Assembly: GCF_000429705.1 (NCBI RefSeq)
Contig: NZ_KE386941.1
Location: 992,001 to 1,056,000 of the forward strand
DNA from: Alteribacter aurantiacus DSM 18675
GTDB taxonomy: Bacteria > Bacillota > Bacilli > Bacillales > Salisediminibacteriaceae
Length of the DNA stretch: 64,000 bases
Direction: 5' to 3'
Shown here in pieces: positions 34,493 to 43,334 of the stretch (its first letter is position 1; each line of letters starts with the position of its first letter). The translations under genes and the position numbers were made by a program. Below the pieces are notes generated by a model. The model was not told the origin of the DNA. It worked only from the letters and a program-made list of their open reading frames with translations, and did no database searches.

Positions 34493-35643
34493 TGCTTACA
34501 AAAAAAGAGGACCTGAGCATACAGACAAGGCTGCTACATCACTCCCATAAGCACGATCGTCACACAGGTGCTGTCAGTGTTCCTATTCAGCATGCATCAA
34601 CGTTTCATCAAACGAACCTGGACGAATTCGGAAAATATGACTATGCAAGGTCCGGTAACCCAACCAGAGAAGCACTGGAAGAAATCATAGCGGGACTTGA
34701 AAATGGATCGGAAGGCTTTGCATTCGCTTCCGGTATGGCCGCCATATCTACAACCTTTATGCTTTTATCTGCTGGAGATCACCTTCTTATTACAGAAGAT
34801 GTATACGGAGGCAGCTATCGAATGACAACGGAAGTACTCACTCGCTTAGGCGTTGAACATACTTTCGTTGACATGACCGACATCTCGAGTGTGGAAGATG
34901 CCATACGACCGAACACAAAAATGATTTACATGGAGACACCATCTAATCCGACGATGAAGATTACGCCAGTGAAGGAGATAGCAGAAATCTCTAAGGCTCA
35001 CGGTTGCATCAGTGTCGTGGACAATACGTTTTTGACACCGGTTTTACAACGCCCTCTCGATTTAGGCGCAGATATCGTCGTTCACAGTGCTACCAAGTTT
35101 ATCGGTGGTCATAGTGATGTGGTTGCCGGGCTCGCGGTGGTCAACGATCATTCCCTTGCAAATCAACTTCGCTTTTTACAAAACAGTTTCGGTGCCATTT
35201 TAGGGCCTCAGGATTGTTGGTTGATTATGAGAGGCATGAAGACAATGCATACCAGAATGGAAGCTTCGTCAACATCCGCTCTTAAGCTAGCAAAATGGTT
35301 AAGGAAACACCCAGATGTAAAACGAGTGTATTACCCAGGGTTAGACGATCACCCAGGATACGAAAAACAACGGTTACAAGCGGACGGCCCTGGAGCGGTT
35401 CTTTCGTTTGAATTAAAAGACAGATCTCATGTGAAAAAAGTAGTTGAATCGGTTCAAATACCGGTTTTTGCAGTCAGTCTCGGTGCCGTGGAGTCCATCT
35501 TGTCTTATCCTGCTCAAATGTCTCACGCCGCTATGCCGGCTGCTGAGAGAAACAAGCGTGGAATCACAGATGGCTTGCTTCGTCTATCCGTGGGGCTGGA
35601 GAAGACGGATGATTTAATCCAAGACTTAGAACAAGCATTATAG
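34492..35643 (+). CDS. metC: MetC: cystathionine beta-lyase
   Basis: The 383-residue PLP enzyme splits cystathionine to homocysteine, pyruvate and ammonia. Motifs are YARSGNPTR, FAFASGMAAIST, ETPSNPTMK, DNTFLTPVLQ and the PLP lysine in HSATKFIGGH. ATG 34492 is preferred over TTG 34486 because AAGGAGG ends 7 bases before it and the ATG overlaps the metI stop by one base. It follows MetI in the pathway and in the operon. The next gene begins 14 bases after the stop. Confidence 0.93.
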   Translation: MLTKKEDLSIQTRLLHHSHKHDRHTGAVSVPIQHASTFHQTNLDEFGKYDYARSGNPTREALEEIIAGLENGSEGFAFASGMAAISTTFMLLSAGDHLLITEDVYGGSYRMTTEVLTRLGVEHTFVDMTDISSVEDAIRPNTKMIYMETPSNPTMKITPVKEIAEISKAHGCISVVDNTFLTPVLQRPLDLGADIVVHSATKFIGGHSDVVAGLAVVNDHSLANQLRFLQNSFGAILGPQDCWLIMRGMKTMHTRMEASSTSALKLAKWLRKHPDVKRVYYPGLDDHPGYEKQRLQADGPGAVLSFELKDRSHVKKVVESVQIPVFAVSLGAVESILSYPAQMSHAAMPAAERNKRGITDGLLRLSVGLEKTDDLIQDLEQAL

Positions 35644-35657
35644 GAAGGAGTATGACA

Positions 35658-37505
35658 GTGAATTTCATAGAACGAATCAAAGAAGGGCTTTTAGTTGGAG
35701 ACGGGGCTATGGGAACGCTTCTTTATCAAGATGGATATGACGGATGTTTTGAAAAGTTGAACATCACGTCTCCTGAAAAAATTGGAGCGATTCATGAACA
35801 GTACTTAGATTCAGGTGCAGATCTCATTCAAACGAATACGTATGCGGCGAATTCCATAAAGCTTGCAAGGTACAATCTTGAAAATCGAGTAGATGAAATT
35901 AATGAAAAAGCGGTGTCAATCGCTAAAGATAAAGCCGGTAATAACGCTTATGTATTCGGTACGATCGGTGGCATAGGCTATATTCACCCACAGGAATTTG
36001 AGCCGGAAGACATTCACCGGAGCTTGGAAGAACAAGCGCTAGTTCTTCTAAAAAACGAAGTTGACGGTTTTCTGCTTGAAACCTTTTATCACTTTGATGA
36101 ACTGTGCTCATTGGTGAGCACGATTCGCACCCATACAGATAGACCAATTATCGCTCAAGTTACTTTAGGTGACATTGGTGTCTTACAAGGAGGCATTTCA
36201 CTTAAAGAGGCACTCCTTAAATTAGAAGAGCTTGGGGCAGATGTGGTGGGATTAAACTGTAGGATGGGACCTTACCATATGCTACGGTCATTGGAGGAAG
36301 TACCGCTATTGGAGAGAGCTGCTCTGTGTGTTTACCCGAATGCCAGTCTTCCCAATGTCCGAGACGGGAAGTATTTTTATCAATCCAATCCGTCCTATTT
36401 CGGGGATATGACAGAAGCAATCATCGACCAAGGTGTTCGATTAATTGGCGGGTGTTGTGGAACAACACCTGCACACGTGAGAGAGATTCGCAAAGCCATT
36501 GTGGAAAAACAGCTTAGTCCTAGAACAGAGAAGGTTGTCAAAGGGAAAGAAAAAGCGGTTGTATCCACTGTTCCGAGTTTAAACACAGAAAGAATACCGG
36601 ATCAAACAAAAACGAGAACAAGTATCATTGTTGAGTTAGACCCACCAAAAGCCCTTTCTCAAGCAGGAACGTTTATGGACGGGGCACAAGCACTTACAGA
36701 TGCAGGTGTGGATGCGGTCACATTGGCAGACAACTCACTAGCTTCTTCACGTATTGATAACTTGGCATTAGGTTCACTTATAAAACAACAAACGAGCGGC
36801 AACCCCCTCTTGCATGTTGCTTGTCGAGATCGAAACATGATTGGGTTACAATCTCACTTACTTGGATTACACACCCTAGGTATTCATAATGTATTGGCGA
36901 TTACAGGTGACCCCGCTAAAGTAGGGGATTTTCCCGGAGCGACAAGTGTGTATGACATGTCGTCGATGGATTTAATCAGGCTCATGAAACAGTTAAATGA
37001 AGGCATATCCTTTTCCGGTAAAGATCTTGGTGCGAAAACCTCTTTTACTGTAGCGGCTGCTTTTAATGCAAACGCACGCCATTTGGATCGTGAAGTAAAA
37101 CGATTGGAAAAAAAGATTGAGGCAGGTGCCGATTACTTTATGAGTCAACCTGTTTATAGCGAAAAACAATTTAAAGAGGTATATGAAGCGACTAAACATT
37201 TACCCGTTCCTGTTTATATTGGCATTATGCCTTTAGTTAGTAGTAGAAATGCAGAGTTCCTTCATCATGAGGTACCAGGAATTACACTATCAGATGAAGT
37301 ACGAAACCATATGGCTGCATTTTCTTCCGATCCTGTGGCTAGCGAACGGGAAGGCCTACGTATTGCCCAATCATTAGTGGATACTGCAATAGAGTACTTC
37401 TCAGGTATCTACTTGATTACACCATTTTTACGCTATGAAATGACGGTTCAGCTAACCAAACACATCAAAGAAAAAGAAGCCTTAAAAATTGGGGCTCTCC
37501 GGTAA
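35658..37505 (+). CDS. yitJ: Bifunctional homocysteine S-methyltransferase / methylenetetrahydrofolate reductase (YitJ)
   Basis: A natural two-domain fusion. The N-terminal homocysteine-binding domain (about residues 1-290) has GAMGTLL, a GLNCRMGP cysteine and the zinc pair in GGCCGTTPAHV. The C-terminal half (about 315-612) is a MetF-type flavoprotein, with ELDPP, AITGDP, the FMSQPVYSE segment and GIMPL. It reduces methylene-THF to 5-methyl-THF, the methyl donor for MetH. GTG 35658 is preferred: AAGGAG ends 7 bases before it, whereas ATG 35652 is almost on top of that site. It lies between metC and metH in the S-box operon. Confidence 0.94.
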   Translation: MNFIERIKEGLLVGDGAMGTLLYQDGYDGCFEKLNITSPEKIGAIHEQYLDSGADLIQTNTYAANSIKLARYNLENRVDEINEKAVSIAKDKAGNNAYVFGTIGGIGYIHPQEFEPEDIHRSLEEQALVLLKNEVDGFLLETFYHFDELCSLVSTIRTHTDRPIIAQVTLGDIGVLQGGISLKEALLKLEELGADVVGLNCRMGPYHMLRSLEEVPLLERAALCVYPNASLPNVRDGKYFYQSNPSYFGDMTEAIIDQGVRLIGGCCGTTPAHVREIRKAIVEKQLSPRTEKVVKGKEKAVVSTVPSLNTERIPDQTKTRTSIIVELDPPKALSQAGTFMDGAQALTDAGVDAVTLADNSLASSRIDNLALGSLIKQQTSGNPLLHVACRDRNMIGLQSHLLGLHTLGIHNVLAITGDPAKVGDFPGATSVYDMSSMDLIRLMKQLNEGISFSGKDLGAKTSFTVAAAFNANARHLDREVKRLEKKIEAGADYFMSQPVYSEKQFKEVYEATKHLPVPVYIGIMPLVSSRNAEFLHHEVPGITLSDEVRNHMAAFSSDPVASEREGLRIAQSLVDTAIEYFSGIYLITPFLRYEMTVQLTKHIKEKEALKIGALR

Positions 37506-37530
37506 CATGGATTGAAAGGACGATTGGACC

Positions 37531-40500
37531 ATGACGAAAACGACATTTGAACAAGCTTTGGAAGAACGAATTCTCGTCCTCGACGGTGCAATGGGAACGA
37601 TGCTTCAAGAGGCTAATCTTACGGCTGAAGATTTTGGTGGGGAGCTTTATGAGGGATGTAACGAATATCTAAATCTTACAGCGCCTCATGTAATTAAGAA
37701 CATCTATCACATCTATTTGGATGCTGGTGCTGACATTATCGAAACAAACACATTTGGAGCGACCGACCTTGTACTGGCCGATTACGACCTTGGTCATCTT
37801 GCCTATGACATTAATAAACGTGCGGCAGAGCTTGCTAAGGAAGAAGCGAATACTTTTTCTACTTCTGAGGCGAGGCGATTTGTTGCCGGTGCTATGGGGC
37901 CGACTACTAAATCGTTATCCGTAACAGGTGGAACAACTTTTGAAGAGCTGATTCATAGTTACAAAGAGCAAGTAGAAGGTCTATTGGATGGCGGTGTGGA
38001 CCTTTTATTGCTTGAAACGAGCCAAGATATGCGTAATGTAAAAGCAGCCTATGTAGCCATTGAAGAGGTTTTTACTAAAAGGAATACATCTTTACCGTTA
38101 ATGGTTTCCGGAACGATTGAACCAATGGGAACGACTCTTGCTGGTCAAAATATTGAGGCTTTTTACATTTCCTTAGAGCACATGAACCCAACCGTAGTAG
38201 GCTTGAATTGTGCGACAGGTCCTGAATTTATGCAAGATCACTTACGTTCCTTATCTGAGCTGGCTACGTCTTATGTTCATTGTTATCCAAACGCTGGGTT
38301 GCCCGATGAGGAAGGACATTATCACGAGACCCCCCAATCATTAGGTAAAAAGCTTCAAGATTTCGCAGAGAAGGGATGGCTTAATATTGCAGGAGGGTGT
38401 TGCGGAACCACGCCTGATCATATAAGAGCAATTAAGAATGCAGTTGCCCCTTATAAACCTAGAAGAAGAACGGAAAATCATCCTCATGTTGTTTCGGGAA
38501 TTGAGCCACTTGTCTATGATGATACAATGCGACCGCTCATGGTGGGTGAACGTACGAACGTAATTGGCTCCAAAAAATTTAAAACCCTCATTGCAGAAGG
38601 CAAATACGAAGAAGCCTCTGAAGTGGCGAGAGCACAAGTAAAACGCGGGGCACATGTGATTGATATTTGTTTAGCAGACCCTGATCGGGAAGAATTAGAG
38701 GATATGGAACGCTTTTTGGAACATGTGATCAACAAAGTAAAAGTTCCTTTAATGATTGATTCTACTGATGAATTAGTGATTGAAAAAGCGTTAACCTACT
38801 CTCAAGGAAAAGCAATCATCAATTCCATAAACCTAGAGGACGGTGAAGAGCGTTTTGAAGCAGTGGCACCACTTGTAAAACGATTCGGAGCAGCCGTTGT
38901 AGTAGGAACCATTGACGAAGAGGGGATGGGCGTATCTGCCCAAAGAAAACTGGAGATTGCATCACGCTCCTACGACCTCCTCGTTCATAAATATAACATC
39001 CCTGCAAGTGACATCATTTTTGATCCACTCGTTTTCCCAGTGGGGACAGGAGATGAGCAATATCTTGGCTCTGCAGAAGCTACAGTCGAAGGAATTAAAC
39101 TCATTAAAGAAGCCTTTCCGGAGTGCTTAACCATCTTAGGTGTAAGTAATGTATCATTCGGACTGCCACCATTGGGGCGGGAAGTTTTAAATGCTGCTTA
39201 CGTTTATCACTGTACAAAGGCAGGCTTGGATTATGCAATTGTAAATACGGAAAAACTGGAACGTTATGCTTCCATCTCTGAAGAGGAAAAAAAGCTAGCA
39301 GATGAACTGTTATTTCACACAAATGATGAAACACTCGCCACATTTACAGCCTTTTACAGAAAAAAGAAGGTAGAAAAGAAAGTAGAAGTGTCCACGTTAA
39401 CATTGGAAGAGCGGCTCGCAAGCTATATCGTGGAAGGAACGAAAGAGGGCTTATTCAAGGATTTGGACGAAGCATTAGAAAAATTCGATACCCCTCTTGA
39501 TATTATTAACGGTCCATTAATGGACGGAATGGATGAAGTGGGGCGCCTCTTTAATGACAACGAATTGATCGTAGCAGAAGTTCTTCAATCAGCTGAAGCT
39601 ATGAAAGCGGCAGTGGCGCATTTGGAACCGTTTATGGAAAAAAAGAAAGATGATCGAGGCAAAGGAAAAATCCTTCTTGCAACAGTAAAAGGTGACGTCC
39701 ACGATATCGGAAAAAACTTAGTGGAAATTATTCTTAAGAACAACGGATTTCAAATTGTTAATTTGGGTATTAAAGTAACGGCAAACGAATTGATTGAAGC
39801 TGTTGAACGAGAGAAGCCTGATGCAATCGGGTTATCAGGACTACTTGTAAAGTCCACTCAACAAATGGTACTCACAGCGAACGATCTTCGAGAAAGAGGG
39901 ATCTCAATTCCCATTCTTGTTGGAGGGGCAGCCCTTACTCGAAGGTTTACAGATAATAAAATATCAAAGGAATATGAGGGACTTGTTCTTTACGCAAAAG
40001 ATGCGATGAACGGACTTGAACTTGCAAACAAACTGGCAAAACCAGAGGAGAAAGAGCAATTATTTATTGCGCACAAAGAAAAGCAGGCTCAAATTCAAGC
40101 AACAGAGGAAAAAACAATACACTCAGAACAAGCATCAACAGCAACGGCTACTTTAGAACGGCCTGTGTCAACCATATCTAGGACGGCGCACCTATACAAG
40201 CCGGAAGATTACAAGAAGCACATCTTAAGAGACTATCGTTTGTCTCATCTTTATCCGTATATTAATATGCAGACATTGATTGGACATCACCTCGGTGTGA
40301 AGGGAAAAATTGAGCGTCAGCTAGAACGAGGGGATAAGAAGACGATTGAACTGAAAGAGAGAGTGGATGAGTTACTTAATCGCAAACGATTAAACGTAAG
40401 TGGCATGTATCAATTTTATCCTGCTCAATCTGACGGAGATGACATTCTTATTTATGATCCAAACGATCATAAGCGTATTTTGGAACGATTTTCGTTTCCA

Positions 40501-40974
40501 CGTCAAAAGAAAAGTCCGTACCTATGTCTAGCCGACTTTTTACGTCCTGTAAATAGTGGTGAAATAGACCATGTTGGATTTCTAACGGTCACTGCGGGAA
40601 AAGGTGTTAGACTGCTGGCTGAAGAAGCGAAAGAGGCCGGCGATTACCTGGAAAGCCATTTAATACAAGCAACGGCATTGGAGCTTGCAGAAGGGTTCGC
40701 CGAACGCATCCATCAATTGATGAGAGATAAATGGGGCTTCCCAGACAGTGTGGACTTTACAATGAAAGAGCGGTTTGCAGCTCGTTATCAAGGTGTGAGG
40801 GTTTCTTTTGGTTATCCTGCTTGTCCAAATCTGGACGATCAGCAAAAGCTGTTTAAACTATTAAATCCCGAGCAAATAGGCGTAACATTAACCGACGAGT
40901 GCATGATGGAGCCGGAAGCCAGTGTATCTGCAATGGTTTTTGCCCACCCTGAAGGCAGATATTTTAGTGTATAA
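37531..40974 (+). CDS. metH: Cobalamin-dependent methionine synthase MetH
   Basis: The full-length 1147-residue enzyme transfers the methyl group of 5-methyl-THF to homocysteine through B12. The homocysteine domain (about 1-320) has the zinc cysteines in GLNCATGP and GGCCGTTPDH. The pterin-binding domain (about 340-590) has GERTNVIGSKKF. The B12 cap and binding domains (about 625-860) have the axial histidine H724 in GDVHDIGKN. The C-terminal SAM-dependent reactivation domain (about 910-1147) has FGYPACPNL. It is the last gene of the S-box operon, and all upstream steps to homocysteine are encoded just before it. A strong terminator follows. Confidence 0.97.
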   Translation: MTKTTFEQALEERILVLDGAMGTMLQEANLTAEDFGGELYEGCNEYLNLTAPHVIKNIYHIYLDAGADIIETNTFGATDLVLADYDLGHLAYDINKRAAELAKEEANTFSTSEARRFVAGAMGPTTKSLSVTGGTTFEELIHSYKEQVEGLLDGGVDLLLLETSQDMRNVKAAYVAIEEVFTKRNTSLPLMVSGTIEPMGTTLAGQNIEAFYISLEHMNPTVVGLNCATGPEFMQDHLRSLSELATSYVHCYPNAGLPDEEGHYHETPQSLGKKLQDFAEKGWLNIAGGCCGTTPDHIRAIKNAVAPYKPRRRTENHPHVVSGIEPLVYDDTMRPLMVGERTNVIGSKKFKTLIAEGKYEEASEVARAQVKRGAHVIDICLADPDREELEDMERFLEHVINKVKVPLMIDSTDELVIEKALTYSQGKAIINSINLEDGEERFEAVAPLVKRFGAAVVVGTIDEEGMGVSAQRKLEIASRSYDLLVHKYNIPASDIIFDPLVFPVGTGDEQYLGSAEATVEGIKLIKEAFPECLTILGVSNVSFGLPPLGREVLNAAYVYHCTKAGLDYAIVNTEKLERYASISEEEKKLADELLFHTNDETLATFTAFYRKKKVEKKVEVSTLTLEERLASYIVEGTKEGLFKDLDEALEKFDTPLDIINGPLMDGMDEVGRLFNDNELIVAEVLQSAEAMKAAVAHLEPFMEKKKDDRGKGKILLATVKGDVHDIGKNLVEIILKNNGFQIVNLGIKVTANELIEAVEREKPDAIGLSGLLVKSTQQMVLTANDLRERGISIPILVGGAALTRRFTDNKISKEYEGLVLYAKDAMNGLELANKLAKPEEKEQLFIAHKEKQAQIQATEEKTIHSEQASTATATLERPVSTISRTAHLYKPEDYKKHILRDYRLSHLYPYINMQTLIGHHLGVKGKIERQLERGDKKTIELKERVDELLNRKRLNVSGMYQFYPAQSDGDDILIYDPNDHKRILERFSFPRQKKSPYLCLADFLRPVNSGEIDHVGFLTVTAGKGVRLLAEEAKEAGDYLESHLIQATALELAEGFAERIHQLMRDKWGFPDSVDFTMKERFAARYQGVRVSFGYPACPNLDDQQKLFKLLNPEQIGVTLTDECMMEPEASVSAMVFAHPEGRYFSV

Positions 40975-40978
40975 CTCT

Positions 40979-41013
40979 AAAAAAGTGATGGATGATTTCC
41001 ATCACTTTTTTTC
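40979..41013 (+). terminator. Terminator of the met operon
   Basis: A 14-bp stem (aaaaaagtgatgga / tccatcactttttt) with a 5-base loop lies right after the metH stop. Confidence 0.92.
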
Positions 41014-41048
41014 AATTTCAAGGACAATATATAACAGGTCTTAGTTAC

Positions 41049-41168
41049 CTAATACAAGTATCCCGTTCCTGCTCCATAAGCAATGTTATGTGAATCAAAA
41101 AGAATACATCCTAGAATCACCAGTAAAATAAATAGGACCAAAACGAGGATAAATTCCTCACTTTTCAT
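41049..41168 (-). CDS. Small membrane protein, YjcZ/SscA-like (39 aa)
   Basis: A 39-codon frame begins MKSEEF and continues into one hydrophobic span (ILVLVLFILLVILGCILF), then a short Gly/Tyr-rich tail (IAYGAGTGYLY). The run VLFILLVILG is very like the core of the YjcZ family of tiny sporulation proteins, although the usual Gly/Tyr-rich part lies after and not before the span. GGAGGT precedes the ATG by about ten bases. A SigK-type promoter match lies 40-65 bases upstream. It is convergent with metH. A mother-cell spore role is inferred. Confidence 0.65.
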   Translation of the reverse strand: MKSEEFILVLVLFILLVILGCILFDSHNIAYGAGTGYLY

Positions 41169-41206
41169 TTGAATCAGACCTCCAGGCCGAACATTGGTTT
41201 TACTGG

Positions 41207-41233
41207 TAGCCTATGTGGATAGAAAAATCCTGT
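41207..41233 (-). promoter_or_regulatory. Possible SigK-type promoter of the YjcZ-like gene
   Basis: On the minus strand CATAGGCTA (41207-41215) fits the SigK -10 pattern CATANNNTA exactly. An AC dinucleotide 16 bases upstream (41232-41233) fits the short SigK -35. Confidence 0.5.
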
Positions 41234-41291
41234 GCATGTATCCATGTGTAGGTATAATGAAACTATGAAATTCGCAGAAAGGATGGTTGAG

Positions 41292-41945
41292 GTGAAGATC
41301 ATTGGAATTGATTTGGCAGGTCCGAGTAACTTGAAAGATACAAGCATGGCTATTTTTGAACATAAAGGGGGGTCACTTGAATTGGTAAGCCTCGATCGTC
41401 ATTTAAGTGACCATATGATTTTAAGTAAAATGAAGGACCTAAGTCTAATAGAACCAATCGTAATCGGTTTTGATGCTCCGTTATCCTATGCAGATGGAGG
41501 AGGGGATCGGAAAGGGGATAAAGAGCTTAGAAAATACATAACATCTCTCGGGATGAAGTCTGGTTCGATTATGGCCCCTACATTTAACCGGATGGCTTAC
41601 CTCACGTTAAGGGGGATAAGGTTGACCAGGGAAATAGAACGGCTAAAGTCGAACATATCGGTCGTTGAGGTACATCCTGGTGCCGCTATAGGCTCAAGAT
41701 TACTTCCTAAGGATTTTCATCACGTACTTTTATATAAAAAAGAGTTAGATTCGCGCCGATTTCTGGGGGAATGGTTTTATGATCACCGTGTTTTTGGCCT
41801 CCATGACACGGTTATTGAAGACAGTCACCACATTGACGCATGTGCAGCAGCCTTAGCTTCGTGGCATTGGGCTGATCCAGATTATGAATGTAAGTGGCTA
41901 TATAGGGCTCAGCCACCACTAGATCCATATGATTTCTGTTGTTAG
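41292..41945 (+). CDS. DUF429-domain protein (RNase H-like fold)
   Basis: The 217-residue product begins KIIGIDLAGPSN, the first beta strand of DUF429, a family with a predicted RNase H-like nuclease fold. Acidic positions fitting such a site are the first Asp (GIDLAG), IGFDAPLSY in the middle, VVEVHPGA and the C-terminal EDSHHIDACAAALAS. Function is untested. GTG 41292 is chosen because AAAGGA lies about 9 bases upstream; longer starts overlap that site or the divergent promoter. It is monocistronic, with its own terminator. Confidence 0.8.
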   Translation: MKIIGIDLAGPSNLKDTSMAIFEHKGGSLELVSLDRHLSDHMILSKMKDLSLIEPIVIGFDAPLSYADGGGDRKGDKELRKYITSLGMKSGSIMAPTFNRMAYLTLRGIRLTREIERLKSNISVVEVHPGAAIGSRLLPKDFHHVLLYKKELDSRRFLGEWFYDHRVFGLHDTVIEDSHHIDACAAALASWHWADPDYECKWLYRAQPPLDPYDFCC

Positions 41946-41954
41946 AAGAAAGTG

Positions 41955-41998
41955 AAAGATCCAAAAATGTATTTTAATTCATTTTTGGATCTTTTTTA
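41955..41998 (+). terminator. Terminator of the DUF429 gene
   Basis: A 15-bp stem (aaagatccaaaaatg / catttttggatcttt) is followed by a T-run. Confidence 0.88.
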
Positions 41999-42022
41999 AT
42001 TCTCTCATGAATTGCCAAAATA

Positions 42023-42036
42023 AGAAAACGCTTACA
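42023..42036. promoter_or_regulatory. Possible catabolite-responsive element (cre)
   Basis: agaaaacgcttaca differs at one position from the CcpA consensus TGWNANCGNTNWCA. It lies about 100 bases before the acyl-CoA dehydrogenase gene. It overlaps one arm of the inverted repeat aaacgc / gcgttt (42026-42031 and 42045-42050), which could equally be an activator site. Confidence 0.45.
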
Positions 42037-42053
42037 TTTAACCGGCGTTTAAG

Positions 42054-42070
42054 TTGGCATGATATTTGCA
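42054..42070 (+). promoter_or_regulatory. SigL (sigma-54)-type promoter of the acyl-CoA dehydrogenase operon
   Basis: TTGGCAT, then GATAT, then TTGCA: the invariant GG (42056-42057) and GC (42068-42069) are 12 bases apart, as sigma-54 requires. A weaker SigA reading (TTGGCA, 16-base spacer, TGTAAT) overlaps it, so the assignment is not unique. Transcription would start near 42081. Confidence 0.6.
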
Positions 42071-42126
42071 ATATATGTAATTGAGAGTGTCTATTCCAAA
42101 AACCAAAACAAGGGAGTTGGTCATGT

Positions 42127-43299
42127 ATGATCGATTTTACATTAACAGATGAACAAAAAGAATTTCAAAAGTTAGCAAGAGATTTTGCGAGAAATGAGAT
42201 TAGACCTGTAGCACACATCTATGATGAAACGGAAGAAATGCCTTGGGAAGTGATAAAGAAAGCTTCGAAATTAGGGTTAACTTCTTATCGTTATCCAGAA
42301 GAGTATGGAGGCCTTGGGGTTACAGATCCTATTACTTCTTTAATTATGACAGAAGAGTTGTACTGGGGGTGCGCAGGAATAGGTACAGCCATTAACGGAA
42401 CAGGTTTAGCAGCAACAGGTATTATGGTTGCAGGAACGGAAGAGCAAAAAAAGAAGTATATCCCTTTATTCTGCGATTCCGACAATCCTCGTTTAGGTGC
42501 AATGGGTTTAACCGAGCCAGGGTCCGGTTCTGATGTATCGGCAATGGCAACAACAGCGGTGAGAGATGGAGAAGAATACGTTCTAAATGGGACGAAACAG
42601 TTCATAACAAATGGGGGAATTGCAGATGTGCACGTCATTTTCGCCCAAACGGATAAAGAAAAAGGATGGGACGGGATCGCTGCATTTATCGTTGATAAAG
42701 GTACACCAGGCTTATCTATGGGACGAAAAGAAGTAAAGCTCGGTGTACGTGCTTCTCATACCGCGCAAGTTATTTTAGAAGAGTGTAGAATTCCACTTGA
42801 GAACCGATTAGGCGGAGAGCCTGGTGATGAGTCTCATATCAGTGGATTGGCAGCTCTAAAAATGCTTGAGGCTACAAGACCGGCTGTTGGAGCAGCTGCA
42901 TTAGGAATTGCCCGAGCTGCTTATGAGTATGCTCTGGACTATGCAAAGGAGCGTAAGCAGTTTGGAAAACCAATCATCAAGAATCAAGCGATTGCTTTTA
43001 AATTGGCTGATATGGCTACAGAAATCGAAGCTTCTCGACTGCTATTGTGGAAAGCTGGGTGGCTAGTTAAAAATAAACAACCGTTTTCACGGGGAGAAGG
43101 AAGTATGGCAAAACTTTATGCCGGTGATACAGCCGTAAAAACAACAATGGAAGCTGTTCAAATTTTAGGTGGTTACGGATACATTAGGGAATATCCCGTA
43201 GAAAAATGGTTAAGAGATGCAAAGATTTATCAGATTTGGGAAGGTACAGCCGAGATCCAAAGATTGGTCATTTCAAGACTGATTGAAAAGAACGGATGA
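42127..43299 (+). CDS. Acyl-CoA dehydrogenase
   Basis: A 390-residue FAD enzyme that makes the first double bond in fatty or branched acyl-CoA oxidation. It has the N-terminal helical domain (FTLTDEQKEFQKLARDFA), the flavin-contact block GLTEPGSGSDVSA and a C-terminal domain ending in the catalytic glutamate of YQIWEGTAEIQRLVIS. The ERKQFGKPI segment is typical of medium/short-chain members. AAGGGAG lies about ten bases before ATG 42127. An acyl-CoA ligase begins 35 bases after the stop, so both probably work on the same acid. A possible sigma-54 promoter and cre site lie upstream. Confidence 0.93.
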   Translation: MIDFTLTDEQKEFQKLARDFARNEIRPVAHIYDETEEMPWEVIKKASKLGLTSYRYPEEYGGLGVTDPITSLIMTEELYWGCAGIGTAINGTGLAATGIMVAGTEEQKKKYIPLFCDSDNPRLGAMGLTEPGSGSDVSAMATTAVRDGEEYVLNGTKQFITNGGIADVHVIFAQTDKEKGWDGIAAFIVDKGTPGLSMGRKEVKLGVRASHTAQVILEECRIPLENRLGGEPGDESHISGLAALKMLEATRPAVGAAALGIARAAYEYALDYAKERKQFGKPIIKNQAIAFKLADMATEIEASRLLLWKAGWLVKNKQPFSRGEGSMAKLYAGDTAVKTTMEAVQILGGYGYIREYPVEKWLRDAKIYQIWEGTAEIQRLVISRLIEKNG

Positions 43300-43334
43300 T
43301 TAAAGGGGTCAAAAACATGTTAGGAGGGATTGAG

